Of a stretch of DNA of 64,000 bases, positions 49,401-61,135 are shown one piece after another. The translations under genes and the position numbers were made by a program. The notes below the pieces were generated by a model. It was not told the origin of the DNA. It searched no databases and saw nothing but the letters and a program-made list of their open reading frames with translations. Origin of the DNA: Chaunax sp. Z400 (taxonomy: Eukaryota; Chordata; Actinopteri; Lophiiformes; Chaunacidae); NCBI GenBank assembly GCA_037577475.1, contig CM075197.1, positions 19,232,650 to 19,296,649 of the forward strand, in the 5' to 3' direction. Numbering within the stretch: position 1 is the stretch's first letter; each line of letters opens with the position of its first letter.

Positions 49401-50374
49401 ATAACAGATGCCACATATACAATATAGAATTAAGTAAGAAATACTAGAAATACACTAAACACAACAGTAATAAAGAAATGCAGCTCAACAAAAGTTAAAA
49501 TCAAGATTAGATCAAGATGTCAAGCTCAGCTCGAATAATAATAAGGATGAATATATATATATATAAAAACTCTATCTCTAACTCCATCTATACACTCTAC
49601 CCTAATAGTCTCTGATCTGACTGCAGACTTCTGTATATCATGACTGCAACAACCTCTTACCTGTAACACTCTGATATTTAATCCATCTTTTAGGCACAAT
49701 AACAAAGCCAGATTTTGGTGGACTGTTATAGTCTCCTAATATATGCAGTATTCCAGGGAATTTCAGGTGTACAATTTTTTTTTTTTTTTTTTATTCTGGA
49801 ATATTTCTTCGTTTTTCAGAGCAGAGACCATTTAAAAGGTTCAAATCAATAGCATCAGTCAATCCTCCTAATGGCTGTTAAGTGGCTTGGCCTACAGATC
49901 AATAATAAGATCTATTTTGTTGTACAGTCTGATTTGATTATGTAACACAGGCGTCCATCCATCCTGTAACAATACTTTCCACCAGGTGGCTCTCCAATCT
50001 GGATGCACAGTTTCCCCCCTGATGCTGACTGTTCTGGTGTACTTACCCTTAAGAGAGCAGACTCAGGTGATTCTATTTCTCAGATGCCAGTTTATGTATC
50101 AAGTATTAAATTAATCATTGAGCATGCACTAAATGCCACACACTAGACTTGAATTAATGTTGAGTGTGTTGACATTGTTTCCTTTGTAAAAAAAATAAAA
50201 TAAAAGTAGGCCAGCTAAAAATGTAGGCTGTGCAGCAGCTGTTCATTTCAAAGAAATAACCCCTAAAGACACAAAACCAGTGATTGAATGTAATAAAGTG
50301 CATTTAGTCAGCGACTGTACTTTAATTCATGCATTTTCATGTTATTCAGCTTTATACTTTTACTCCACACTGCC

Positions 50375-50382
50375 TATATAAG
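50375..50382 (+). promoter_or_regulatory. gprc5c: gprc5c TATA box candidate
   Basis: TATATAAG lies about 465 bases before a strong donor (CCAG/gtaaga at 50845/50846). It would place the start site near 50405 and define a non-coding first exon. Confidence 0.4.
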
Positions 50383-50404
50383 TGGAAACGTGTCACTGAG
50401 AGAT

Positions 50405-50845
50405 GAGTGGTCCCTTTGTTTGGATGTAAGCTGCCTGAAACAAATCAGAAGGCTGGATACCTAATCTCTCCGAATATGCAAAGCTGCAAACAACACCAGA
50501 GAAGCCGGCGAGAGACAGAGTGGTTAGAGAAAGAATCCCATTCAGAATAATAACTCGACATCATAATTATACAGGACAACGGCTTCGTGCGCCATTAATA
50601 ATAACATGGTTCAGTGACAGCAGAGGAGTGAGCAGGAAGAGACTTCGTGATTCATCCAAGGAGGGGGGAAAAAAACGTGGATCGATTAATTGAGCATTTA
50701 AACGCACGGAAATTGGAGGAGGCAGAAAAATTCTCGGCAGAGGGAATAAAATATTTCGGGCGAGGCATCGTTTTTGTTTTTGCAGAGGTGGGTTGTCCTT
50801 ACCGCTGTTATCTGAACACCTGTTGGAGCGGCGCAGTCAGTCCAG
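50405..50845 (+). other. gprc5c: predicted non-coding exon 1 of gprc5c
   Basis: It is bounded by the TATA candidate and the donor CCAG/gtaaga. Splicing to the acceptor gttgcag/CAT (52257/52258) removes a 1.41-kb intron. An open frame here begins with GTG, not ATG, and has no known homology, so I treat the exon as leader sequence. Confidence 0.4.
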
Positions 50846-52287
50846 GTAAGAACCCCCCCGACGCAAAGTCTCTTAAAGCTTGTAATGTTAGTAAAAGATG
50901 AGATCTTTAAGAAAAAATGGCTCACCATTTTTGTTGTTGTTGTAGTTGGCATAAAACTTATTTTTAATGACATGTTTGGTCATTTGGGACACTGTCATAT
51001 TTTAGAATTATTTCTCAGCTGTAGATAAATACTAAAGCTGGTGATGATTTGTTATGACAGCTTAATATAAATGAGTGATTGCTCCCTCCATTCTGTCCTC
51101 CACTTCCCTACAAATTCTCCCTGTTTTTATTTCACTCTCTCCCTCCATCTTCCTGTCTTTTTCTTGGTTGCCATTCTATCCTGCAACGGACTTTAAATTC
51201 ATCATGGATGAGAATTAAGCCATTGATTACACCCAATGAACAAGAGTAGGCTTCACCTGCATGCATCAATATTTCTGCTTGATTAGACTTTGCCATTTGT
51301 TGCCACTGCCACACTAAAAAATACCGAACATTTGCTTTATTAGTTGTTATTTTCTGAAATTTGTGGTATCTAGCCTAAGTATGAGATCATATGCACACAC
51401 TATAGCGATACATTTAATTTTAAAAACCTTTTAACATTGTCCCAAGTTACCTGAAACACGCTGTCCCAAATTACCTCACCATGTTTGTAAGACAGCGTTT
51501 TTAATTAAAAAATGTAAACATAATTTCACTATATATTTATTTTGGTACACTATTACTCCATACATGTTTGTACATATATCATATATATCTACGGTATAAG
51601 TCATTCATATTTTATAGCTTTAGCTGAAGCATGTGTCATTTCTCTTATCTTTTACTTTTTGGGATTAACTTCCACTTTGATTAAGAATTAAATTAATTAT
51701 ATTAACAATACATGAGAAGTAAATATTTTAGTTTGACTCAAAATCATTCAATTTGATCCACATCCACATCCTTTGGTGATTTTCTGGCTATACTGCAAGA
51801 GGAAAATATTTTTAAATCGACACAGGGACACTCACCCAACACTCTGTTGAAATATTAAAATTCTGCCTTTGCAAATTTGATGCTGTAGCAAGGCTAGACT
51901 GAGCTTCATGGCTTCATGTTGTAAAAATTGGGGGGACTATTTGATTCTTCAGGGACTGAATTTATTCAAATTTGCCGCTACAGTATTTTAGTATAACACA
52001 GTATAACTCAACTCAACAGAGATTAGGTTCTTTGAGAAACTCCACTGGCTCAGTACAATATGTGGATGGCACTGTTCTTTTACTGTGTTGCAAAACAATG
52101 TAGTCTAAGGATAGTCCAAGATCTTGTGTTTTCAGATGCATGCAAAGTCAGCTGTTTGTCTTTACATTCTTGTTATCATATTCAGGGATGCAAATGTTTG
52201 TTTGCAACTTTAATATTAGCATGCGTGTATGCAATAATCAGGGTATTTTTGTTGCAGCATAATAAAAAAAGTAACTGCAGTGAAGCC

Positions 52288-54616
52288 ATGGCCAGTGCTC
52301 CAAGAGGATGTGGTCCCGGCATCAACTCCATATACTACAACCTGTGTGACCTGACTACAGTGTGGGGGGTTGTGGTGGAGGCCGCTGCTGCTGCTGGTGT
52401 TGTGACTTCCTTTGTTCTGTTTGTCGTCCTCATGGCCTCATTACCGTTTGTAACAGACAAGAAGAGAAAGGGTATGGTGGCCCTGCAGGCAGGTATTCTA
52501 ATCTTTACTCTCGGACTATTTGGACTCACTTTTGCTTTCATTGTGGGCCGGTACTCCACCAGCTGTGCAGCACGGAGGTTTCTTTTTGGGGTACTGTTCT
52601 CAGGGTGTCTATCCTGCCTGGTGATGCATGGTTCGTGGCTCGCCCTGCTACAGCGACGAGGTCGGGGGCCCAGGAGCTGGATGTTGTACCTGGGAGCTGT
52701 GGTTCTCTGGCTGGTCGAGGTGATCATCAACACCGAGTGGCTTATTATCACTGTTGTCAGGAGTCCACCCTTAGGTGGCACTGTCCCCGACCTGTCCTGT
52801 GGCATTGCTAACCAGGATTTTGTGATGTCTCTTATCTATGTGATGGTTCTGCTACTAGCTGTGGTGCTGATACCTGTCCCCTTACTGACACACAAGCACA
52901 AGAAGTGGCGCAGAGACGGAGCTTTCATCTGGGTAACAGGGATCTTCACCATGGCTATCTGGGTTGCATGGATTGTCATGTACATCCACGGGAACAGAGT
53001 GGCTGGAAATCCCACCTGGGATGACCCTACTTTGGCTGTAGCTTTGGTGTCGAATGCATGGGCGTTCCTCTTGCTCTACACCATCCCAGAAATCTGCTTA
53101 GTGACCCAGGAGGACCCAGACCAGGAGCAGCCACATGATGGAGATCATGTTTATCCGGCCAGGAGCCTGGTTTATGACAACATCCTTAAGGAGCCAGAGG
53201 CACCACACCAGAAAGTGTACGTGGAGAATAAAGCCTTCTCTATGGATGAGCCACCAACAGGTAGAGCACAACACTTCATTATGTATAGATGGGTCCTGAA
53301 TCATCAAAATCAATCAATCAGCTCTCAATTTAAATGATTTATGTATGCACATATGCTTCGAACAAAGCACTAATGAGCTATATGACATAATGAAGTGCAA
53401 CAATGCAGCCAATGAGATGTACCATTAATCTAATGTTGCCTTTACTGCAAAAGGAAAATGAAGGAAAATCTTTGTGCATATAATACACTGCAAATACACA
53501 ACAGAAACGCTGCAAGAAGCATAGACAAAGATGGAAACTGTTTCCAAGGGACTCTATAAAGTTATTACGACACCCTGACACGGTTGGAGCATCCACCATC
53601 TATAATAACATAATACATAAATACATACATAATAAAAATACTCTCTGCATTTGGTTATGTGTATTTGAAGGTGTTTTCTTAAGTTGCGGTGCATTTACAC
53701 GGCTACTGCACTTTCAGCGTGTGACTACCCAAGGTACTGTACACTGACAAAAAAATCATCAAGAAATCTATTTCATAAGTTCTATTTCAAAAATAAGGAC
53801 GTGAAAATTTTATTTTTTTTAAACGCAAATAATTACAGACTAGGTTCGAATGAGTGGAGTTTAGTCCACTCCAAAAATCTTCTTCTTCAAATCCAAACAG
53901 CATTTACTTAAAAGTCTGATTTAGTTTTGAGTATCAAGTTTATCCACGACGCAGCAATTGGAGGAAAAAAGGGACTTAAGACTGTCTGGTTGTCAGGGTT
54001 GTGAATGTTACGTCTGAGTATGACACTGTCACATGTTTAAAATTGGGCACTGCAACATGCTTTTCAAATTTTACAATACCCAGCTTGTGTGATGTCTGAT
54101 TGATCTCGAGCTGCAGTAAATATTGATTCACTGAGCCGGTCAGTTAGGGTTGGCTGGTTGCTACAGAGGCTTGTTGTCCGCGTGTCCTGTTTAAACAATG
54201 GCAGATGTCTTCAGAGTAGCTGTTTTAATGTGGAACTTGTACCAAAAATAGAGAGCAATGAACAGGAAAATGACCAACACAACAAACTATTCTTAATTTC
54301 CAATCCTCTTCCGTCTTTTCTTTACCAGCACCCACGAAGCCAGTTTCTCCATATGGTGCTTATAATGGTCAGGTACGGAGTTGTGTGTACCAGCCCACAG
54401 AAATAGCCCTGATTGCAAAGGGTTTTCCGAAGGTGAGTGTGTGCACAATATCTGACACACAGAGTGTCTCCTCTTCTGTCGCGTCTACAGTAATCACTTC
54501 TCTGTGCACTTCTACAGATGGACCAAGACAAGTTGATCCCTCGAGCCAGGGTGCCATCTTCGGATCCAGAAAGCGGCAGCACCCTGTCTCGTTCTGTGGT
54601 GTCCTTACCCTCTTAA
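52288..54616 (+). CDS. gprc5c: orphan G protein-coupled receptor family C group 5 member C
   Basis: Coding exons are 52288-53260, 54329-54432 and 54518-54616; phases agree and give 391 residues (human 441). The acceptor at 52257 shows that the open frame upstream of it is intronic, so I choose the ATG at 52288 (gaagccATGG, good context). The protein begins MASAPRGCGPG and enters seven membrane helices. Conserved marks are RFLFGVLFSG, VEVIINTEWLIITVVR, a WIVMY block after helix 6, TWDDPTLAVAL before helix 7 and ENKAFSMDEP in the tail, then PVSPYGAYNGQ and YQPTEIALI in exon 3. GPRC5C is a retinoic-acid-induced orphan receptor at the plasma membrane. Human GPRC5C has a signal peptide before the conserved GCSQGLNPLYYNLCD block. 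None is encoded here unless a further upstream exon exists, which the frame, open to the acceptor, allows. Confidence 0.92.
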
Positions 54617-55498
54617 GGACTGAGTCGAGTCACTTTTTACAGCCATGAAATATATCTTCACAAGCACTTTGTTCTACCCTCAGAGTTCCTAGTATCACCT
54701 GCATGTCTGTTATGTATATACATAAGGGCCGAATATCATCAAACATAATAGAGACTCTGACAATATGGGCAGCTTGTTAAGGCTACTGTACATTTCATAC
54801 GGAAAAGTTTTGACTCAACGCTATTTCATGTCATTCCTCACTTCATGGCAAATCATTGCCCTTCGCCTTTTTCTTCCAGCTATAAACCACCTTTGCTCAG
54901 CTGTGGCATCACTCGGTATGGAGTCCAAAATAAGTGAAGACTCCTAGAGAAGGAGTGGTATGTATGTATCTCTATGAGGAAGCCTTTACTTTACCTTCCA
55001 GCTGAGAGAAAGATCCAAAAACAGTTGATATTTCTATAATATCCTAAATCGGAGCAATATATAATTTTCTCAGGTGATAACTGACCTGCTGCAGGTTGAT
55101 GGAGGATAAACAGTAGATATGCATTGGGTTCAGACAGTTTAAAGATCTATAATTTAACTGTTACAAGTTACCTTTTATTCACCAACACCCAAAGTTATTC
55201 TGTACTCACCAATAAGATTTTATCATATATCTACTCACTGTAATTTCTTGTGAAACATACTTGGTGCACTTTTGAAATTATGTTGTGATTCAGCCTTCCT
55301 GTGAACTTCATATGATTTTATAGTGTCTCAGATTTATAAAAGTGTAATTCCTTATAGACCAATGTAAATTCTAACTTATTAAACCTGTGAAGGTTGCTTT
55401 AAGTCCTGCATCGTTGTTGGATGTTTTGATTGTACCAGGTAACAACTCGCGAAGATGTAGATGTGGCTTAATGCAAGAACAAGCTATATATAATAAGT

Positions 55499-55504
55499 AA
55501 TAAA
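55499..55504 (+). terminator. gprc5c: gprc5c poly(A) signal candidate
   Basis: AATAAA in an AT-rich stretch about 880 bases after the stop codon. Several similar hexamers follow within 40 bases, so the exact site is uncertain. Confidence 0.3.
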
Positions 55505-55509
55505 TATAT

Positions 55510-57820
55510 ACATAAATATTATAATAAATATAATATAATAGGTTTTATTGCTAAATTAGAACAATTTTACATGGGTTGATGTGCAGGGATTGGCTCTCAT
55601 AATGTGTTGTATGGGCTTCCACTGCTGAACAAGGCTGTAAACTATTTTAGGTGGGACTGAGAATAACAATCTGGGCACGTTACACTCCCAAAACAGAAAG
55701 ATATTACAAAAACATCCACGCAATCTTCTTTTTTCATTTGAATTTAGGACTGTAATAGTCTTAGAGCTACTGAGTAGATGCACTTACATTTTGACTTTCA
55801 GCATGACAATGACACTTGATGGAGAATCTCATTAAAAAGCACACACAGGGACTGAAGGGTTGTAAAAATGTTTTAAATTGTTATATGGTTTTGAAATGAG
55901 CACATTGTATACTCAAAACATTATTATGAAGGAACAAGTTTGCTTTAAACAAATTTGCATGGATAATCGCCTCGACTTACGATGAGTTCTTCCTTTTCTC
56001 TGCAGGGAGGGGAACAATTATTTTCATTTAATTTGTCTCACACACATGTTCAAAAACACTTTATGAGCTTCAGAGTGAGCTGTGGCTGCCTAGCAGCAGG
56101 CTGAGCAGGCGCTCTCCCAATTACTCCCACCATCCTGTACCGTCAGCAGCCATGAGTAGTGGCTCGGAGTGGAAATTGCTCACCAACTGGAAAATCAGAC
56201 AGGTCAGAAAAGAGAGCATGTGTGGAAATGTTGAGATTTCACCTTGCAATAGTTCATACCTGCACCCTTGCGCAGATGCAAAGAGTTGCAAAAAACATGC
56301 AGATGGGGAGTGTGGTTGCGTCAAAAAATTTAAATTTACAAATTTAAACAAAAGAGCCTTCAGATATTTGACACAAAGCTTACTTTGCATTTCCACACGT
56401 ATCTGCCTCTTTACTTAGTGGTTAGTGCTACATTCATGAGCAACCCTAAAGCCTTTGGTGTATTTTTGCCATACATCTCATAAAAAGGGAAACTGGGAAG
56501 GTGAAGAAGAGGGAACCTACAGTTTTAAAAAAAAGTCATTAAATCTTGCCATGGCTTTTACTGAACATGCATTGGACATTCCTGAAAAACAGCATCTTTT
56601 TCTGACAGGCAGCTGCTGTAAATCCCCTGATATGATGACTAACTGTCGTGTGCACATGACCAGTAGTGGTTAAGATCAGCTCAAGGGAGTCAGCCCGAGC
56701 CCAATCACAGGCAGCTGTCTCCACTTAATGAATTTCCTTGTCACTGTGACAACCCTCAGTGGACAAACATGGATGAAAAAAAGCCGATTGAACAGGAATG
56801 ATTGTGAACCCACAGAGACGACAACAGGGATCTGGTGATCTTATTCAGTAGATCATTATGTTTGCTTTTAAGATGCTTTGAAATATGGAGTCCTCAAATG
56901 AAACATTTCAGATTTTGCGCAGTTTGTCCGAGAAGCCAATATTTAAACAAAGGTCTTGTTCATGAGGGTAAACCTACTCAGGATTACAAAAGTAAATAAC
57001 ATGTACCAGGCTCTAATTATTGCTCCACATTTAAAACGGCTGATGTGATTAATTCATCCAAAGAATCAGGATCGCAGAGGTACAAATGGAAATTAGGGAC
57101 CTTATAACTGAGGTCACAAGTAAATTATTGCCTTCTGTGACCTCAGCTGAGAAAAATATATTTTATACTGTATTGGAAAAACCATGACAGTGAATAAATG
57201 ATTTATGAACAGCTGTTTCCAAATTCAGGGATGAACTTTGAACCTCATCTTTTATTATAACAAACTTCATCATGCAATTCAACTGGTGAGACTGAAATAG
57301 TTTACATTTTATATATAAACTGTGCTCATTTCCACGCAATTAACACAGAGGTATGGCAAAGGACAGCATCAGTTAATGCATATACTATGTGTGTAATTCA
57401 TTTATATACTCAGTTGACTTAAAAACTCACCCCTCATATTTATGGCACAATTTGAGGAAACCTTTTCTCGATTTTAAAATTGGCTGTACATCTATATGTC
57501 GGGCAGGTTTTACGATAATCCTCAACATATGTGGTTTGGTCACACTTGACAGATTGTTTTGAGTGGTCTGAAATAATTATTTTGAGAGAAATGGCCTCAA
57601 TGCCTTTATCCAACTAATGCCAAATGACCACTCGCCTGCTACACTAACCCAACCAAAAAGGCGTGGAGATTGGGGAGAACAATCGGAAGATATCTGCAAG
57701 AATGCTCCGGCTGGGGCAACATGACCAGGACCGTGCCATTGGCATGCTGGAGGTGGGGCAGTCCATCAGACAAGTCGCTGACGGGTGACACACTAATTAC
57801 CGACTGTTACATTTCGGGTG
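55510..57820. other. gprc5c-ccdc137 convergent intergenic region
   Basis: I found no confident exon. A possible short first exon near 56152 was considered and not accepted. A Tc1-type transposase N-terminal fragment lies at about 57650-57790. Confidence 0.45.
57650..57790 (+). pseudogene. Tc1-type transposase N-terminal (HTH) fragment
   Basis: The + strand reads RMLRLGQHDQDRAIGMLEVG, then QSIRQVADG. The RAIGMLEVGQSIRQVA part matches the first helix-turn-helix of Tc1-like transposases (of the pattern RA.GML.AG.S...VA). The frame stops soon after and no catalytic domain follows. A related copy lies on the opposite strand at about 59790-60055. Confidence 0.65.
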
Positions 57821-57824
57821 TTGT

Positions 57825-57830
57825 TTTATT
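57825..57830 (-). terminator. ccdc137: ccdc137 poly(A) signal candidate
   Basis: AATAAA on the - strand (in ccgaaataaaac) about 400 bases after the ccdc137 stop. It is weakly supported, because the site lies next to an inserted transposon fragment. Confidence 0.25.
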
Positions 57831-58232
57831 TCGGTCTCTTTGTTTTTGTTACTCATAGAACTAAGATCATTAAGGAACAAAATACAGGTTGTTATTTTCA
57901 TACAAAAAAGTGGTGCGTTTTTAAAACCCTTGAGTTTATATAGTCCATCCAACTCAGTTACAATAGCGAGAGACCAACAGGAGTCTGGATGGGTTTAGAA
58001 ATTTGTGATCACTTCGTCTGTAAGACATTTGAACAGGAACGTCCCGTCCTTCTGAGGCATAAGTGATACATGCGATACTATTGATGACTACCTACGCCAT
58101 ACTGTGGTGCAAAAGTTTGCTTCTTTTCCTGACAGTTGACTATATTGTACTAAGCTTCCCTGCTGACGCATCAGTCCATGAGTTACATCATGAAAACGCA
58201 CAGTCTGCTGCTGATGGTTCTGACATGAGGTG

Positions 58233-60790
58233 TCATTGAAGGTTCTTGAGTTTCTCCAGAGCGGCAGTCCTAGCCTCGTGCTGCTGCCGTTTCTGTTTCT
58301 TCAGATGACGGTAGGCCTGCACTGCTCGCTCCCTCTCCTCCTCCATGATCCTCTGTCGGGCCATAGAGGGCTTGCTTGTGGAGTTCACGGAGTGGCCAAG
58401 GAGAGAGTTGAGAAGCAGATTCTTAGATGTCTCCTGGATGATGGAGGAAGAGGAAAGCACAACAAACCTCTTACTCAGCCACTGAGGTCACCGACATACC
58501 ATGCGACAACTGGATAGCACGTTACCTGAGATTTGAGCTGCGCCTTCTTGGGTTTGGTGCTCAAAGACGGCGGGGCCATTGCAACTTCACCAAAGGGAAC
58601 ATTATCTACAAAACAAAAAGCCATCACATCAGTACACATTCTTTCTTTCTGTAGTCTGAAAAAAAAGAGAGCTACTATTTCTTGTTGAATCTATTTGTGC
58701 ACTTAATCACACAACAGCTCCCTCCCATTTTAGATGTGGTTTTTTTGTTGTTGTGTGTTTTCATGGCATTCAAGCAGAATGGTAACACTGCCGCTCAGTG
58801 GGTGCAAGCCTCTCTTGTTTAGACTATTGTTGTGTAAGATGTTGTTATGTTTACTTGTGTGGACCCCAGGAAGAGTAGTTGCCACCTTTGGTGGTGACTA
58901 ATGGGAACCCAAATAAATAAATAAATAAATGTCGAATCGTAAGTACCCTCTGAAGCAAGAATTTCGGGTTTCAAGCCCGTAAAAGATGTTGAAAAATAAT
59001 GCCTTCCTCTCCAGCAGTGGACTATTACAGTGGTCCCTTGTTTGACTTCTCTCATACGACCATTAAATTACAGCACATTCACGTTTGTACTGAATTGTGG
59101 AGGAAATACCGGCTCCCTTCATGTGCTTTTTAATGGCAAATATTCCTGAATGAAATGCCTTCATTACCTACAAACATCTCTTTTTCCATCCTGGCTTCCT
59201 GTCGGTTCCACTTTTTCTTGTGTAGCCTCTGCAATCTGATTTTTCCATACCTGGAGCAAGACAAATAAATTAGAGATAAATCCTCCAGGAATGACAACAA
59301 CACACCTAACCCCTCCTTTCATTGACATCCCGCATCAGCACAAACACATAACAGTTAAGAAAAAAGCTGTGTACTCACTCCTTCTTTTTTTCGGACTTGC
59401 CGTGTTCTGCAGGCCCCTCTTGTTTGTCTTTATCCAGCTCAGGCTTTCTGTCTACTTGGTTTTCGGTGAGGAAGAGGATGTGCTTCGTCTCACTCTCCAT
59501 ACGACGCAGGTATGCTTTCACACTTTCCTTCTTCCCTCTCCTGAAACGAAGGGCAGGTATGTCTCCACCCTGGGAATCCTTTGGGGAGATGGCTGAAGAG
59601 CCAAAATTAAATTCCTAACTGGTTATAAAGAAAGACAACCATCAAAAGTACACTCGAGGGATTTAAAAATACAACGCTGTCAGTTTGTATCTGTACCAAA
59701 AAACAAAGAGACAAAAAAAAAACAACAACACGAAAAACCTGAGCACCATAAATTTCACAGGCGACTCAGCTGGAGGACGCAACATTTTACACAATCACTG
59801 GTGTGCCCAATCTGCATTCATTACAGCAGTAATCCTCTTCCTCATGGACTGGCACAACCTCCAGATGTTATCCTGTGGGATAGCTGCCCAGATTAACTAT
59901 TGTGGAATGGTGAGCCTTCACCAGCCTTGTGACTTATTTGGTGGACTGCCCCACCAACTAGCATGGCCATTGGCCCAATCCCAGTCATGTTGCCCCAGCC
60001 ATGGGATTCTTACAGATGTCATTATCGCCCCAATCTTCATGCCTTTTTAATGGGTGAGTTAGTTTAAAGAGGAAGTTGTCATTTGAGATCGGTTGGATAA
60101 AGACGTCTGGCTATTTCTCTAAAACTTCTGTTTTCACACTCAATACTACTCACAAAAAATCCGTCGAGAGAGACCAACCCTCATATGTTGAGAATTAACC
60201 TAAGACCTGCCCTACATATAAATGTAAAATCAATTTTAACATAGTGAAAAGAATTTCTCACTTTGAGCTCAACAATGCGTGCTGCGTCTTTAAATCCCGT
60301 GAGTGTACATATAGCTAGGCATGCAACCAAAAGTGCAGCTTTTCTCACCCTTTCGGAGCTTTTTGGCCTTCACGGGTCCCGTTTTCATTCTCTCCTTGCT
60401 CTTCATTATCTCTCGGAGCCTATATGGGATGTCTTGGAGATGGTCTGGGTTGGTTTTAGCATTTCGCTTAAGATTCTTCCCACTGAAGATTAGACACGTT
60501 ACAGCCCAGTTAGCATATATGAGAAAGTTGAGTAAGACTAAAAAATAGCTTTTGAAAGTCATGTATAATACAGGCATGTGTCCACATTTAACATTACAAT
60601 ACAAGCATAAAGTAAACAAGTTGAATTTGATTTTGATAGCTCGCAACTAAAGTAGAGGACTAAAAACAGATAACTATTAGCTACTACTAGCTAGCTAGCA
60701 TTTAGCTTCTTTATGTTACATTGGCTGTTTTCCGGTCCTGTCCACTTGTTTTCCCGATTCGTTGGTTTTGTTCCTCTTATTCTTCCCCAT
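58233..60790 (-). CDS. ccdc137: coiled-coil domain-containing protein 137, complete
   Basis: Six coding exons: 60720-60790, 60349-60482, 59379-59592, 59168-59250, 58526-58605, 58233-58433. Phases agree throughout, giving 783 nt (260 residues; human 289). CCDC137 is a small basic chromosome-periphery and nucleolar protein rich in Lys, Arg and Glu. Matching landmarks to the human protein are QDIPYRLREIMKSKERMK (human EIPFRLREIMRSRQEMK), AYLRRMESETKHILFL (AYIHRMQQEAQHVLFL), DNVPFGEV (DTVKFGEV) and ARQRIMEEERERAVQAYR, almost identical. The start is the ATG of MGKNKRNK. The exon 1 donor (CCAAT/gtaaca) is weak but is the only one that keeps phase with exon 2. Introns contain a LINE 3' tail and a Tc1 fragment. 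The convergent neighbour is gprc5c; tspan10 follows on the same strand, as near human 17q25.3. Confidence 0.93.
58845..58930 (+). mobile_element. LINE 3' end with (AAAT)n tail, in ccdc137 intron 4
   Basis: The phrase gtgtggaccccaggaagagt, then agttgcc and actaatgggaacccaaataa, ends in a (TAAA)n-type tail. This is the common 3' terminus of a teleost non-LTR retrotransposon, severely 5'-truncated. It is oriented opposite to ccdc137. Confidence 0.6.
59790..60055 (-). pseudogene. degenerate Tc1-type transposon fragment in ccdc137 intron 2
   Basis: On the - strand the words aagattggggcgataatgac, tggctggggcaacatgactg and ggtggggcagtccac parallel the fragment at 57650-57790 (gagattggggagaacaatcg, cggctggggcaacatgacc, ggtggggcagtccatc). 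It is more diverged and has no open transposase frame. It extends further to the 3' side than the other copy. Confidence 0.5.
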
Positions 60791-61135
60791 GTTACAGCAG
60801 CCAAACAATCTTAACAAAACAAAAACACATGTAGAGCAGCGTGCGTAGCCTTTAACCTACGAACTTCAACCTCAGGCGACAGTGATGGTGGAAGTGAAGA
60901 GCTCTCACTCTGTTGTTTTTTTTTCGGATAGCGTTGTCGTTTCCAACCCTCGAGGGGCACGCAGCCGCAGGAGGACTCACTTCTCCTTGAGCGCGCAAAG
61001 GTTCGAAGAAAACGTGTCATGAAAAATCGTTTGTTTCCAATCCCATGGAATTATCCATTCCACTTTCAACAATTTTAAGGTTTTTAAAGACTCCACTATC
61101 TGGGAACTTGAGGGCATCTTGCAAGATGGCGACAG
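60791..61135. other. ccdc137: ccdc137 upstream/leader region with YY1-type motif
   Basis: The 5' leader and promoter of ccdc137 should lie here. CAAGATGGCGAC at 61122-61133 (+ strand) matches the YY1 core AAGATGGCG, which is usually found just downstream of transcription starts. Its + orientation hints at a divergent transcript. An open frame on the - strand at 60811-61020 has no known homology and ends before the ccdc137 ATG. Confidence 0.35.

Larger units (their letters stand above)
47256..50370. other. btbd17-gprc5c divergent intergenic region
   Basis: The two genes point away from each other. The 3.1-kb gap contains a coding-like exon of unknown origin at about 48060-48275, an interspersed-repeat fragment at about 49311-49400 and a 22-base T tract near 49770. 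I see no other exon. GPR142 lies between these genes in mammals, but I found no seven-helix coding sequence here. Confidence 0.45.

Noticed and set aside
50647..50901. 84-codon open frame in gprc5c exon 1
   Set aside because: It begins with GTG rather than ATG, crosses the strong donor at 50845/50846 and has no homology I recognise.
52060..52287. N-terminal extension of the gprc5c open frame starting at an ATG at 52060
   Set aside because: A good splice acceptor (gttgcag) at 52257, lack of similarity to GPRC5C and AT-rich composition indicate intron sequence. The ATG at 52288 has a good context.
56152..56202. Possible first exon MSSGSEWKLLTNWKIRQ followed by a gtcaga donor
   Set aside because: It has a plausible start context, but the donor is non-optimal, I recognise no family, and I found no downstream exon on the + strand before the convergent ccdc137.
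60811..61020. 69-codon - strand frame upstream of ccdc137, tested as oxld1
   Set aside because: No match to the cysteine-containing oxidoreductase-like OXLD1 sequence; it looks like chance reading of the leader/promoter.
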